From Isoetes taiwanensis (taxonomy: Eukaryota > Streptophyta > Lycopodiopsida > Isoetales > Isoetaceae): a stretch of DNA of 64,000 bases. Position 1 is the first letter of the stretch. Each line of letters opens with the position of its first letter. Below, one piece after another: positions 1 to 9,640 of the stretch. The stretch is from positions 372,001 to 436,000 of the forward strand of contig JAJEKV010000102.1 of NCBI GenBank assembly GCA_021234155.1. The letters are read 5' to 3'. Made by a program: the position numbers and the translations under genes. The notes below the pieces were generated by a model, which was not told the origin of the DNA, did no database searches, and was given only the letters and a program-made list of their open reading frames with translations.

Positions 1-698
1 TAAGTCAATTTTGAGAATACCCTTGCTCCTTGGAGCTGGTCCATTAAATCATCTCGCCCTTGGCAATGCATACTTATTCTTTATCGTCGCTTGTTGAGTC
101 GGGCGATAGTCTATGCACATTCTTAAGCTCCCATCTTTCTTCTTCACAAAGAGTATAGGTGCTCCAAAAGGAGACACACTTGCTCTAATAAACCCAAGCT
201 CAAGCAATTCCTGGAGCTGCTTCTTGAGCTCTATCAATTTTGGGGTGCTCATTCTGTAAGGCGCCTTATTGCTGGTAGGCTTAGCATCTGGAGCTAATGT
301 GATCTCACATTCTACACCCCTATAAGGTGGTAGCTGCCGGATTTCATCCGGGAATACATCCTTAAATTCTGAGATGAGCCTTGCTACTGGCTTGGGCAAC
401 TGGTTCCCCTTTTGGTCGCTTCCATCCTACTTATTGGGCTCAATTGCCTCTAACCTCAAAATGCAATCCACCTTATTTCTTTCTATACTTTTCCTTAGGT
501 GCTTCGAGGAAATACACTGCATAGAAGGAGCTGCCTTCTTACCTTTCACTATGAATTTGGTGCCGTCATGGCGACTTCGTTGCGGTCACAATCAATCATG
601 GCTTTGGCTGGCTTCAAGAATTCCATGCCCACTATAAGGTCATACCTTCCAATTTCCATGACCTCTGCTCCCCATCGACCACTTACTTCCACTAAGGT
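1..698 (-). pseudogene. pol: Protease C-terminus and reverse transcriptase N-terminus, frame-broken
   Basis: At about 399-49 a minus-strand frame gives the N-terminal RT fingers of a Ty3/gypsy polymerase: a VFPDE-type linker, [16 protein letters not shown], the [16 protein letters not shown] stretch and CIDYR. A TGA at 49-51 ends it where related proteins continue, and the expected residues resume in the next frame to position 1, which indicates a small indel. Between 399 and 698 the retropepsin C-terminus is recognisable in a different frame from gag. The catalytic YxDD motif is beyond the left edge. The copy is defective here. Confidence 0.85.
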
Positions 699-2189
699 CT
701 ATGTCGAACGTGATCCTCCTCCCCTTAGTGTAAAATAATGGCCGTTTGCCATAGCAACCGGCCTTGGCTTAGACTTCAATACCTTATTCTTCATTAGGGC
801 AGCTAGCCCGAGAGGCGGGTTATGAGAACTACCTGTGTCTATGAGGACTACATATGGGTTGCTATCTATGATCCCATCAGCCGGAATGACTGATGACTGA
901 TTTTCAATATCACCTGACTCAATGTTTGCACATATGTGGCACTCACCATCTATGAAGTCCTGGGCCTCATGCTGGTCGTCGTCCTCATCCGCTTCTGTTG
1001 GTGAATCCCAATCCATAAGCTCTGCCAAACCTGCCTGCATGACGAATGGGCAATCATGTGTTCGGTGCCCTGGCTGGAAGCACCTGAAACATAGCTTCTT
1101 CTCGATACACTCTTGTCTCTTCTCTTTCGTCAGACTGTCTAGAATACGCTTTAGCACACTGCCCCCTGATGCATTCTGCGGCTTACGGTCCCCAAAGGTC
1201 TTACCCTGAGCTCTTCCCTGCTGCTGGCCTCCTGATGGCGTAGCTGCTGATTGCTTACTCTGGTACTGCCCTGAAGCTTTACCCTTGAAGGCCGACTGCT
1301 TCTCTGCTGGGATTGATGGTGCTTCTTCCAAACTTATGGCTTTATCCTCGGCTTCTGCCACTGACTTTGGGTTGATTGTTCGGACTAGCCTTTTGATATT
1401 GCTGTTCAACCCTTCAATGTAGGTATCAACCGCTTGTCTTTCTGATACTCCGGGAACATGGAGCCTGAGCCGCATAAATTCCTCTGTATACTTTGCTACT
1501 GACAATGTACCCTGGTTCAACCTATAGAACTGCTGGATTTGCCTGCTAGTGTGCGATCTTGGCACATAGTGCTTGCGGAAAGCTTTGCTGAAGGTCTTAA
1601 ATCTGCAACTGTTCCTTTTGAGCTTGTTAGACTTTGCATAGCCTTTCCACCAGATTCTAGCTGCTCCTATCAAGTTTGCTGTAGCAACTTTCTTTATATC
1701 CTTGTCCTTCATGCTATAAGAGTTGCCAAATTCCTCCATTTCGTCAAGCCAGGCTTCTGCCTCCATACCTGACCTGTCCTTTCCTGAGAACTGACCCAAC
1801 TTCCTAGTCTTCCACACATTGCTCATAGCACTGTCAACCTTCTTCTGATAGTCATCTGCCTTCCTTGTCCTGGCTCTTACCTGTGAAGTGTCAGACTCAC
1901 TTTCTGAGCTAGAACTGTCTTGGGTGTGCGAAGTGTCTGATGAACTGGAGCTAGGTGGTGTTGAAGTCCTTCTGTTTCTCCTTTTCCTCTTCCTGTCCTT
2001 GACATTTCCCTGGTTGTCTTGCCCCTCCTGCTGTGGACCTTCCTCAATGCCTTGCTGAGGTAGTGGTGGAGGTGTAGGTGGTGCAGGTGCATATTCTTGG
2101 GCATTCATCAATGGGGTGGCCCAATGGATCAGCTGATGCATCTGATTCCTCATCTGGACGAGCCTTGCGTTGATTGCTTCCGGCGTCAT
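699..2189 (-). CDS. gag: Gag with zinc knuckle and start of aspartic protease
   Basis: A 496-residue retroviral-type Gag. Residues 50-110 are basic and Ser-rich. A Retrotrans_gag core follows at about 125-290 (AEAWLDEMEEF, ATANLIGAARIWWKG, LRLHVPGVSERQAVDTYIEGL). A Gln/Gly linker precedes a CCHC knuckle, CFRCFQPGHRTHDC, at about 367-380. The pepsin-type active site DTGSSHN begins near residue 451, so gag and protease are fused. The frame stops at 699; the protease C-terminus (DLIVGMEFLKPAKAMID) continues in another frame at about 550-650, showing a frame break. The product packages the RNA genome into virus-like particles in relatives. Confidence 0.9.
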   Translation of the reverse strand: MTPEAINARLVQMRNQMHQLIHWATPLMNAQEYAPAPPTPPPLPQQGIEEGPQQEGQDNQGNVKDRKRKRRNRRTSTPPSSSSSDTSHTQDSSSSESESDTSQVRARTRKADDYQKKVDSAMSNVWKTRKLGQFSGKDRSGMEAEAWLDEMEEFGNSYSMKDKDIKKVATANLIGAARIWWKGYAKSNKLKRNSCRFKTFSKAFRKHYVPRSHTSRQIQQFYRLNQGTLSVAKYTEEFMRLRLHVPGVSERQAVDTYIEGLNSNIKRLVRTINPKSVAEAEDKAISLEEAPSIPAEKQSAFKGKASGQYQSKQSAATPSGGQQQGRAQGKTFGDRKPQNASGGSVLKRILDSLTKEKRQECIEKKLCFRCFQPGHRTHDCPFVMQAGLAELMDWDSPTEADEDDDQHEAQDFIDGECHICANIESGDIENQSSVIPADGIIDSNPYVVLIDTGSSHNPPLGLAALMKNKVLKSKPRPVAMANGHYFTLRGGGSRST

Positions 2190-2474
2190 TTCCTCGTTGT
2201 TGTCATCCTGATCACGTCCGAATAGGTTCCTGGATACCGACTGATGCTGTCGGCCCTGGCCTTGGGAACCTGAGCCGGTGTTCCTTGCTGCAAGGATTGA
2301 TCATCAATACTTGTTATTTGGTTTACACATCAATTATATCCGTTTACAATTAATTTATTGTTAGATACAAAAGAAATCACGTGAAAATTCCACTTACAAG
2401 TCAAGATCATAATAAGTCATTAATATATAGAAGTACATTTTATGAAATACATGATAATATCAAAAAGAGATTAT

Positions 2475-3176
2475 TCAATACAATTTACTTGAGGACAAGG
2501 CAAATTCTTCCGTCATCGATGCCGCTTCATGGACTTGAAGAAGCTTCTTGAGATGTAACCCTTTGCCGACATTCTGCAAGATCCTTGCGGCTGATCCTCC
2601 TTCAAGTGCTCTAGCCATCTGGGGTGCTGGGAGTTCGGGTGCCGTTGCTGCCACTACTGACAAATGTGCATCCCTGAGGTGGCCCCTGGCGAAGTCGAGG
2701 CAGTGAAGAGCTACTGACCTCTTGAAAAGGATGACATGGTCCGATGCGTGGTCTAGTCTGGCGTGCTGCCCAAAGCCAGAGAGGGCTATGAGGAGCGCAA
2801 CAGACTCTTCTCCTCTTGGGCTAAACTCCCTGTGGAATACTATCATCTGCCCTTGGCTAAGAGCTGGAAGATAGTATCGAAGCGCCTTGCCTTTACCCGT
2901 GATGTTGGACCCTGTGCCTCTTCTGCCAGCTGCTTCCCCATAGATGTCTATTGCTACAAGGTCTTCATGGTCCCTCCACATTGTGGTAGCGTTCTCCAAG
3001 TTGATGTTGGCATGTGCCTCACGCGAACTCCTGGAACGGACTGGTCGGCTAGAGCTTGGACCCCTTCCTGGCTTATACAATCTGCTTTGTATCTGCTGGA
3101 ACTCTTCCTCTGGGATGACAGGTTCTTGTTGTCGATAGATCTCCCTTATCTGCTGATAGGCTTCTATATCTGACAT
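2475..3176 (-). CDS. Retrotransposon ORF3, unknown protein
   Basis: A 233-residue frame between ORF2 and gag. The N-terminus is Gln/Glu-rich (YQQIREIYRQQEPVIPEEEF), followed by a Ser/Arg stretch and an Ala/Leu/His-rich region that could be helical. No family was recognised. It shares the frame of ORF2 and gag with stops between them. The 285 nt between its stop and the gag start are AT-rich and hold nothing further that I can see. Confidence 0.5.
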   Translation of the reverse strand: MSDIEAYQQIREIYRQQEPVIPEEEFQQIQSRLYKPGRGPSSSRPVRSRSSREAHANINLENATTMWRDHEDLVAIDIYGEAAGRRGTGSNITGKGKALRYYLPALSQGQMIVFHREFSPRGEESVALLIALSGFGQHARLDHASDHVILFKRSVALHCLDFARGHLRDAHLSVVAATAPELPAPQMARALEGGSAARILQNVGKGLHLKKLLQVHEAASMTEEFALSSSKLY

Positions 3177-3197
3177 TGTCTGCCCGGCGTATGAGTG

Positions 3198-3917
3198 TCA
3201 CTCCGATAACTCCCTTGGAAATTCCTGGTAGGAGTAGTCGATGAAGTCACTGCCCTGCTCTTGTGCAATTAAGCCTAGGAGCTCGTCGATTCTGAGGCCT
3301 TCTTCTTGGCAATGGGGGAGGTTGAGGATGTCGTTAGCCAAGATGTACTCCTCGTCGTCGATGATCACTGGTGACATGGCTGTGATGCCAAGTGGTGGTT
3401 CGAAATCTCGCCTTAGTGTGCCTTTCCTTTGGCTATTTGCCTCTCCATCCTTGCTTGCTTCGCTCATTTCCCAACTTGGGTTCTCCTCCCCTTGTTGCTC
3501 GTAGTCTTGCTCAATCTGCAGCATGGGTGTTGCCGAGGTGGAACCGTAGTACTCGTACTCCGTGGACTCGATTTCGTGGATGCTGATCTGCTCCCTTTGG
3601 GTGTCGAGAGGTGCTAGATCTAAGGGCTGAATTGACGGCTCCCCTGGTTGGTTGACTGCCTTGTACTGCATGAACAAAGCTAAGGCGGCTTGGTTTGAGA
3701 GGTATCTGTGCCTATGATGCTTACAGGTCATGTAGTCTGGCATGCTTCTGGTTCTATCCCACACCTTATTCTTGGCCTTAGCTCCCCCACCTATGGCTTG
3801 GGTCAGAGAGTCTAAAGAAACCCATTTCCCTCCCCTAGGTGGCAAGCTAACTTCCCAGGGTAGTATCTGCTGGTCATATTGGCAAATGATGTCGGTGTAA
3901 TAGGGAGTCCTAGTCAA
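3198..3917 (-). CDS. Retrotransposon ORF2, unknown protein
   Basis: A 239-residue frame in the same reading frame as ORF1, ORF3 and gag. It contains a Trp/Pro/Gly-rich N-terminus (LPWEVSLPPRGGKWVSLDSL), a basic Cys/His stretch (CKHHRHRYLSNQAALALF) and an acidic Glu/Gln-rich C-terminal half. No catalytic motif or known domain was recognised. A TGA and eight sense codons separate its end from the ORF3 start, so the two could derive from one longer frame. Its location inside the element makes it a retrotransposon accessory or gag-precursor protein by inference. Confidence 0.55.
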   Translation of the reverse strand: MTRTPYYTDIICQYDQQILPWEVSLPPRGGKWVSLDSLTQAIGGGAKAKNKVWDRTRSMPDYMTCKHHRHRYLSNQAALALFMQYKAVNQPGEPSIQPLDLAPLDTQREQISIHEIESTEYEYYGSTSATPMLQIEQDYEQQGEENPSWEMSEASKDGEANSQRKGTLRRDFEPPLGITAMSPVIIDDEEYILANDILNLPHCQEEGLRIDELLGLIAQEQGSDFIDYSYQEFPRELSE

Positions 3918-4311
3918 TGTGGCGTGGAGATCAAAGAGGTGGTCGAAGACATGGAAAGCTTGGTCGGCAGGAAAATCACGGATGTGATTGGCGCCATCTG
4001 ATAAAGTGTGAGGGCACCATTGAGCAGAAAAGAGTATGAAAAATGGCTGATGAGGACAAGCAAGAAGCTAGAAAATCGCCAAAAGGACTGAGAGCAATTT
4101 TGATGGTGGGAAAATGACAAATGAGGGCCCTTTTTATAGGCTAGGGGTGCCTCGGGTTCCGTGCACAAGGTTTCTTGATGTGGACGGACTTTGTTCAAAG
4201 GCTATGGATGTCCAAATGAGCTACCATGAAGTGCAATTCTAAGCAAAACAAAGCAAGAAACACTACATGGCAGGTTGCTGGGTCAAAATTGGTCAAATTA
4301 GGCCAAAAAGG

Positions 4312-4590
4312 GCCGTCCGGGACGGTCCACGCGAACGGGCCTTCCGAAACTGTTGGAAAGGGCTTTGGCGCGGACCCACCCGGTTTCGCGATTTTTGAAG
4401 CAAATTTGACGAATTTTTGAGGTTGGAAAGATCCTAACATGACTAATTGATCAATTCTAGCCTAGCATGCAACTTTTCTTGAGCAAAACGGACACCTACA
4501 GGCGAAATAGGGACGGTCCGCGCGAACGGGCCTTCCGAAACTGTCGGAAAGGAGTTTGGCGCAGACCGATCCGGTTTCGCAATTTTTTGC
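4312..4590. repeat. Direct repeat with hairpin-forming GC-rich arms in the retrotransposon leader
   Basis: About 80 bases are repeated at 4312-4395 and 4511-4590 with few differences. Each copy holds GGGACGGTCC-type palindromes and a stem from TTCCGAAACTGT plus GGAA. They lie between ORF1 and ORF2 of the gypsy element. An RNA-structure role (packaging, translation or splicing) is possible but unproven. Confidence 0.55.
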
Positions 4591-4884
4591 TCAGAAGAAA
4601 AATTTTTCTAATTAGGGGTAAATACAAAAAATTTTAGTACAATTTGACTTCTCTAACTACCTTTTAACATCAATTTTTCAAGACAAGAATTATATTATAC
4701 CAAAATTTTAGTTACAGGTACAAAATTAGGAGGTTCTAGGGTACTCCTTGCGGATTCTCCGCGCCAAGTAGAGGTCCTTGGGCATTACGGTCACCCTCTT
4801 GGCGTGAATTGTGCATAAGTTGCCCTCCTCAAAAGTTGGGTCCTCTCGCCGGCTGCCACCGCAGGACCCGTGGTCGCCGAGATG

Positions 4885-5408
4885 TCACTCTATAGTCGGT
4901 GGATTTAACTCCTCGTGATAACTTCCATCGATCGCTTCGAAGGGAGCCTTCGACGATCGGAGATTAGTGCAACTGCTTTGGAAGTGCCTAATCTCCCGGA
5001 AAACGCAGCGCGGCGCGCGAATTAGGCCCATGGTGGACCTTCTTCGGCTTCGGACGTGCGGTGGTAACCCGGCTGGTCCTTCTTCGGTAGGCCGCCCTTG
5101 GCGTAGCGCTCCGTTACGCTTGCAATACCAATCGTTGTACCTCGTCCAGCGGCGAAGGTACTCTAGTATGCCTTCAGCGGCTTTGAATTCCACGATCCTC
5201 TCGGGCGCGAATGCTGCTTTCGCCCACCTTACCTTCTTGACTACCGCCGGTGGCAGGCCGCCGGGTAGGGTGGGCGTGCGTTGGGGTCTGATGGCTCCCC
5301 AACGTCTTCCTCTTCCTCCTCCGCTTCCTCCTCCTGCTCCTCGTTGCCCCCGCCTCCTCCTTCCTCTTCCTCCTCATTTTGCTCCCGGGCCGAGGGTTCT
5401 TCAATCAC
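4885..5408 (-). pseudogene. Downstream coding remnant of ORF1 (acidic run, then unknown domain)
   Basis: Directly after the ORF1 stop the same frame stays open for about 50 codons and is dominated by Glu and Gly. It then closes, and another minus-strand frame carries a better protein-like stretch ending at 4885 (VVKKVRWAKAAF, ILEYLRRWTRYNDWYCKR). I do not recognise this second part. The pattern fits an originally longer ORF1 product, acidic middle and folded C-terminus, broken by a frameshift or joined by splicing. Confidence 0.4.
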
Positions 5409-5873
5409 TTACAGGTCCTTGAGGCTGTCGTTTCTTCTCTTCGTTCGCCGCTCCTTCTCGAGCAGCTCCCTCAACCTCTTCTTTCTTGCTGCCGTTTCTT
5501 CTGGCCACTCTGCAACCTTCTCCTTGCCCTTTTTCTTTGGTGCCGAAGGGCCCGCCTCTTGAGTTTGGTGCTGGGGCTGCTTCTCCACCTGTTCTTCCAC
5601 CTGCTCCACCTCGGTGTCCGACGGAGGCCCAAAGTGACGGGACTCGCCGGTTCTCTGGGTGCCCGCCGACGAAGAGCTACCGCTGCTGCTAGGCGCCTCC
5701 TCCTCAGCGTCATGGAAGGTTTCATCGCTACTGCTGGAGGAAAAGGCCCCTTCCCCCGGCTTAGGTCGAAGGTGCTCAGGGATCTTCTTGACATGGCGAC
5801 CTGCTGCTAAGTGCGCCATCGAGAGCGTAGGTCGCTCGCCCGCCTTCCTGGCTGTCTGCTTCGTGCGTGCCAT
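5409..5873 (-). CDS. Retrotransposon ORF1 with histone H3 N-terminal tail mimic
   Basis: A 154-residue frame, the first after the primer-binding site (568-nt leader). After the initiator Met it begins ARTKQTARK, identical to residues 1-9 of mature histone H3, including K4 and K9. H3 S10 is replaced by A. A second H3-like patch follows at residues 26-38 (RHVKKIPEHLRP), resembling the K36 region of H3 (GVKKPHRFRP). The rest is not a histone fold: a Ser/Glu-rich acidic stretch (about 45-75), a Gln/Glu stretch, then a basic charged helix-like end (EETAARKKRLRELLEKE). The stop overlaps a GTAAGT splice-donor consensus (5407-5412), and the same frame continues after the stop as a Glu-rich run, so splicing or readthrough is possible. 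Function is unknown; chromatin-reader or writer recruitment is inference. Confidence 0.8.
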   Translation of the reverse strand: MARTKQTARKAGERPTLSMAHLAAGRHVKKIPEHLRPKPGEGAFSSSSSDETFHDAEEEAPSSSGSSSSAGTQRTGESRHFGPPSDTEVEQVEEQVEKQPQHQTQEAGPSAPKKKGKEKVAEWPEETAARKKRLRELLEKERRTKRRNDSLKDL

Positions 5874-6440
5874 ACTTAACGGTCTAGAAAACGGGTGACG
5901 TAAGGCTGATCAAGAGAGATAAGGTGGAGGAAACGTTTGGAGGGAAAATGAGGTGGCAAGACTATTTAAAGAGGAGGGTCCCTGGGAATATTCTCCTACC
6001 ATTAATAGGCCTACTTATTAGCCCCCCTTATTAATTACACCAAAGTACCCTTATTATTAGCATATATTTAATTTCTAATATACATACTTAAATTCGTATT
6101 ATACCTTTAGAATTTCAAATTTCCTAATAGTTTGAAGTATTAATTATGGATTTGCGCCATTTTTCACTCGGGTCTCAGATTGGCATAGTTCTTTGACCCA
6201 TTTTAGGTGAAATTTGATGCAGGTGCATAATTTTTACTCCAATTTTACTAGAAGATGAATTTGACTCATTCATTTCTTCGTCTAATACTTAACCTAATTC
6301 CGGACCCACTACTTAGGAGAAAAAATTTTCCTCCCATTTTCAAGGTTCAATGGTGGAAATTTTTATTTCACACCCCTATAGGTTTGTTAGACTACTTTCA
6401 TGGTTATGGTTAGTGCTAGTTCCTGGTCAACCAAGAACAT

Positions 6441-6453
6441 CGCTCTGATACCA
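6441..6453 (-). other. Primer-binding site (initiator tRNA-Met)
   Basis: On the minus strand this reads TGGTATCAGAGCG, the standard plant retrotransposon primer-binding site for initiator tRNA-Met. It lies one base inside the LTR edge. It sets the orientation of the element and shows that the open frames at 5873 and below are internal to the retrotransposon. Confidence 0.9.
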
Positions 6454-6454
6454 T

Positions 6455-8076
6455 TGTGACGCTCCTCGCTAAAATATCGACCGTACCGCACACTCTAGTA
6501 GAAATTCCCGTCCGGCTCAACAACCACACAGGCCCTTCGTCTATCCCGCACACTGAGATGATCGCAGTGCGGGAAGGGGACAAAGGTGTCTTGCGCGCCC
6601 TTCCCCTATGGGCTCCTATCACAGCGGAAGCACAACATCGTCAGAACTAGCAAATAGCAATACCTCATACTACCCCGAAGGGTAGTCCATCAACATATCC
6701 ATAGATGCAAAGAACATGATCACATGCCATAAAACGTGAGAGCTCCTACCCGTGGCTCCGACACATAAGGAAGTCGACTGACAGGATAGGCCTCAAGATA
6801 GAGCAGACCGAGTCATAACAATGGCGGGGCTGGCATAAGACAATGGCTAGGGTTGACCACTCCATCCGCCCCCCTCATGTGCATACTTTGCGGATGGGCT
6901 GAATCGGGGCTCGCATGACTCTAACCTTCCGGATCATAATCCCATGGTATCACCCATGGGACTACTCCAGTTGCATCTCCCCCGGGTCCGTTGAGGTAGG
7001 AGGGGTTGCATCTCCCCTTCCCCGGTCTAGAGGCTCCACAGGCGGCTAGAGAATCGTGGCGACACATGATTAGAATGTGAACCCCCAAAACAAGAGCCAA
7101 GCCGACACTTGCAACTCTTGAGAGGCGGGCGACACCTTCTCCCGAGGAGGTGTCGGACCCATGCCGGCCCACACAGTGTGAGCCATAAGCCTAGCCTTGT
7201 GGGATCCCCAGAGCCCCCCTCGGGGGGATCCTCCCTCCATCTTGCCTCTAGCCCCGTTGTGTAGTCCTGAGTCACTCCATAGCCTCCATAGCCCGGTGGG
7301 TTCCTATGCACAGGCCGCAACTAATAGGAACTAAGGGATCTACGCTAGGAGCATACTACATATGGCCCTAGGTCTCTACCCCCCTTCCCAATACAAGAGG
7401 AGCAACATGATCAACCAAACATCACATACATCCCATCATGATCAATATCATATGAACATCTTAACCTAATCATACATATCTAACTAATAGTTAGGGTTCC
7501 TTGATTAGGGTTCAAGATGTTCAACAAAGGTTCTAGGGTGGCTCTATACTAGATACGAAATACTAACCCATCTGGAGTGCTAACTTCCAGATGAACTAAC
7601 ATGAACTCTACTCAACCTACCTCCTCCAGGCGCTTCCTCCCATCCACAGGCGTCTCCATGCTCCCTTGGCGTGGTTCAAGACTTGCTCCCTCAACGATCA
7701 TACACACCTTCCGTGGGCCGCTCCGAGGCTAGGCTATGATTTAACGGCGCCAAACGGGGTTTCGGGCACGTAGATGAGAGTTCAGGTGCTAGGTCAGGAA
7801 AAAAAGGGTCTAGGGTTAGGGTTAGAGCTAATATAGGTGTGGGTCCATTGGGATGCCAATGGCGGCACCACTAATTTGAGGCCGTGTGGCGGTTGCCCAA
7901 TAGGATGAGGCCATGTGGAAATGGGCCTTATCCTAAGGTTATCTAAGTTAAGTAATTAACTTAGATGTGCACCCCTTGCCACTTTCTAAGGCATACAAGG
8001 CTACCTAGGTAGACTTGTATGGTGACGGGTTCAGGAATATACGTATTTATAGCGTATATTCCCCTGGAACGTCACA
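6455..8076 (-). repeat. 5' LTR of the Ty3/gypsy element
   Basis: The segment is bounded by TGTGACG and CGTCACA, the TG...CA ends expected of an LTR. The low-coordinate end abuts, after one base, a sequence complementary to the 3' end of initiator tRNA-Met, which fixes it as the 3' edge of a minus-strand 5' LTR. Length is 1622 bp. A related LTR-like stretch lies in opposite orientation at about 9640-11056. Open frames inside are not considered genes. Confidence 0.85.
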
Positions 8077-9640
8077 TTTAATGCTGTGATGAATAATAAA
8101 TCTAGATTGCGCCGAATTTGAATAACACTGGATAAGGCCTGCTAGACTGACATCTTTAAACTTTTAAGCAATTTGCATAATGCAACCTAAGCAATCAGTT
8201 CTATGTGACTGGAACAAAGTCGGATGAACTATATTATCTATCCAATGCAGGGGATGGAGAGAAGAAACATGGGCATTCTTCTGCCTAAAATAATGAAAAT
8301 GCTTCAGAATTAAATGATTCAAAACTACTTCCTGTATCAACAATCTGTGGCATTGAAAGTAGAAATACCTTCAAAACAAAAATGCAATATGCTGGCTATC
8401 CTTGACTCTTAGAAAATATGGAATTGTAAAGCTTTGTCAATGCTTTATTACCTCATGCAAACCTAAATTTGGATGAAACCCCTTGCAGCAAAATCTAATG
8501 CGAGAGCCTTATCTCATAAAAGCCTTATCTCTAAAACCTTGGCAAAGAAAATCTAATGCAAAGACAACTTATCTCTAAACCTTCAAGATTCCAAATCAAA
8601 TCAAGCATGAAAAAACCATAAAGCTCTAAGAAGCATAAAACCTACAATAGTCTAGTCCAATCAAAGAGAAGATTTTTGAGAAGTGGTGAAAATTTAAGAA
8701 AGCGAACAAACTTACATTGAGCTTTCACTTGTCCAACTCCAATTTCTCCAATATGTTTGACCCTGCACAATTCAACTAACCATAAAGATTGAAAGATTGA
8801 ATGATTGAAAAAATACTGGTTTTTGTGAGGTCCTGTTATAAAAGAAAATGCAAGACTCCAAAGAAATCATACCTCAAGTTTCATATTTGAGCAAAACTTC
8901 CAACCCAATGAGTTTCAACAAAGCCCGCTTCAAATGTCGTATGTGATCTGCAATAGCAAAATTGTCTTCAGCAGAGAACATAGTTACAAAGTTGCATGAG
9001 GATTCAACAAAAAAAGTAAGGCTTCACAGAAATTAAGAAGTCACTTGAAAAATTCATAAATAAATTCTTTTTCACTTAAGAAGATAATTATAAACAATAC
9101 TTACAGTTTCGAATCCAAATGCATCCATAGTAAAATCCTTCTTGGAACAGTTTGAATCTTAATCAAGGTTAAGAAAATCTTGCAGTAAAATGGAACAAAA
9201 TATTTGCAGTATCCCAATGTTGAAGGTACCATACATGAGCTTTAGGGTTTGAAGAACTTTCTACATGAAGCGACAATCCAGACCTTAACACATTTTGATC
9301 AGATCCTCACCTCACGACTTTGGCAATGCGGCATACAGAAATAGGCATGGGGTGATAATTCGGCATACAGAACTGTCTGTCTTGCAGCCATCCGGATAGC
9401 GGCAAAGGTCAAAGAGCTGCAGAAAATATTGTTACGCTTGCCCAAACCCCATTCTGGCAGGGCAGTGTTCCATCCCAAAAATCCTCTCAGCAAGACGCCG
9501 CCCTGTAGGGCAGAACTTCAAGCTAGGAACTGGCAAAGGAAACAACCAGACATGAGCTACTCCCCATCCATCTGGCTCGAAGGAAAACTCCACCAGAGAT
9601 TTGAGATCTTCTATCCTAGGCATCCACGGCATCGACGCTC
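8077..9640. other. Spacer without recognised gene
   Basis: AT-rich sequence between the 5' LTR and the second LTR-like block. Short open frames at 9299-9650 overlap on both strands and show no protein-like features. I see no gene, repeat or structure that I can support. Confidence 0.5.

Larger units (their letters stand above)
1..8076 (-). mobile_element. Ty3/gypsy LTR retrotransposon, 5' part
   Basis: Read on the minus strand the order is 5' LTR (8076-6455), tRNA-Met primer-binding site, a leader, three extra open frames, gag with zinc knuckle, aspartic protease and the start of reverse transcriptase, which runs off the left edge. RNase H, integrase and the 3' LTR lie outside the window, so target-site duplication cannot be tested. 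The RT wording ([33 protein letters not shown]) is typical of plant Ty3/gypsy elements and closest in feel to chromoviruses. About 4.2 kb of sequence between the primer-binding site and gag is unusual. Frame breaks in protease and RT show that this copy is not autonomous. Confidence 0.9.

Noticed and set aside
5281..5898. Plus-strand Ser/Leu/Pro-rich frames
   Set aside because: Antisense shadows of ORF1 and its Glu/Lys-rich continuation.
6416..7320. Open frames inside the 5' LTR
   Set aside because: They lie wholly inside the LTR, overlap on both frames and show no protein features.
7805..7830. Telomere-like CTAGGGTTAGGGTTAG
   Set aside because: Only two units, inside an LTR; too short for an interstitial telomere.
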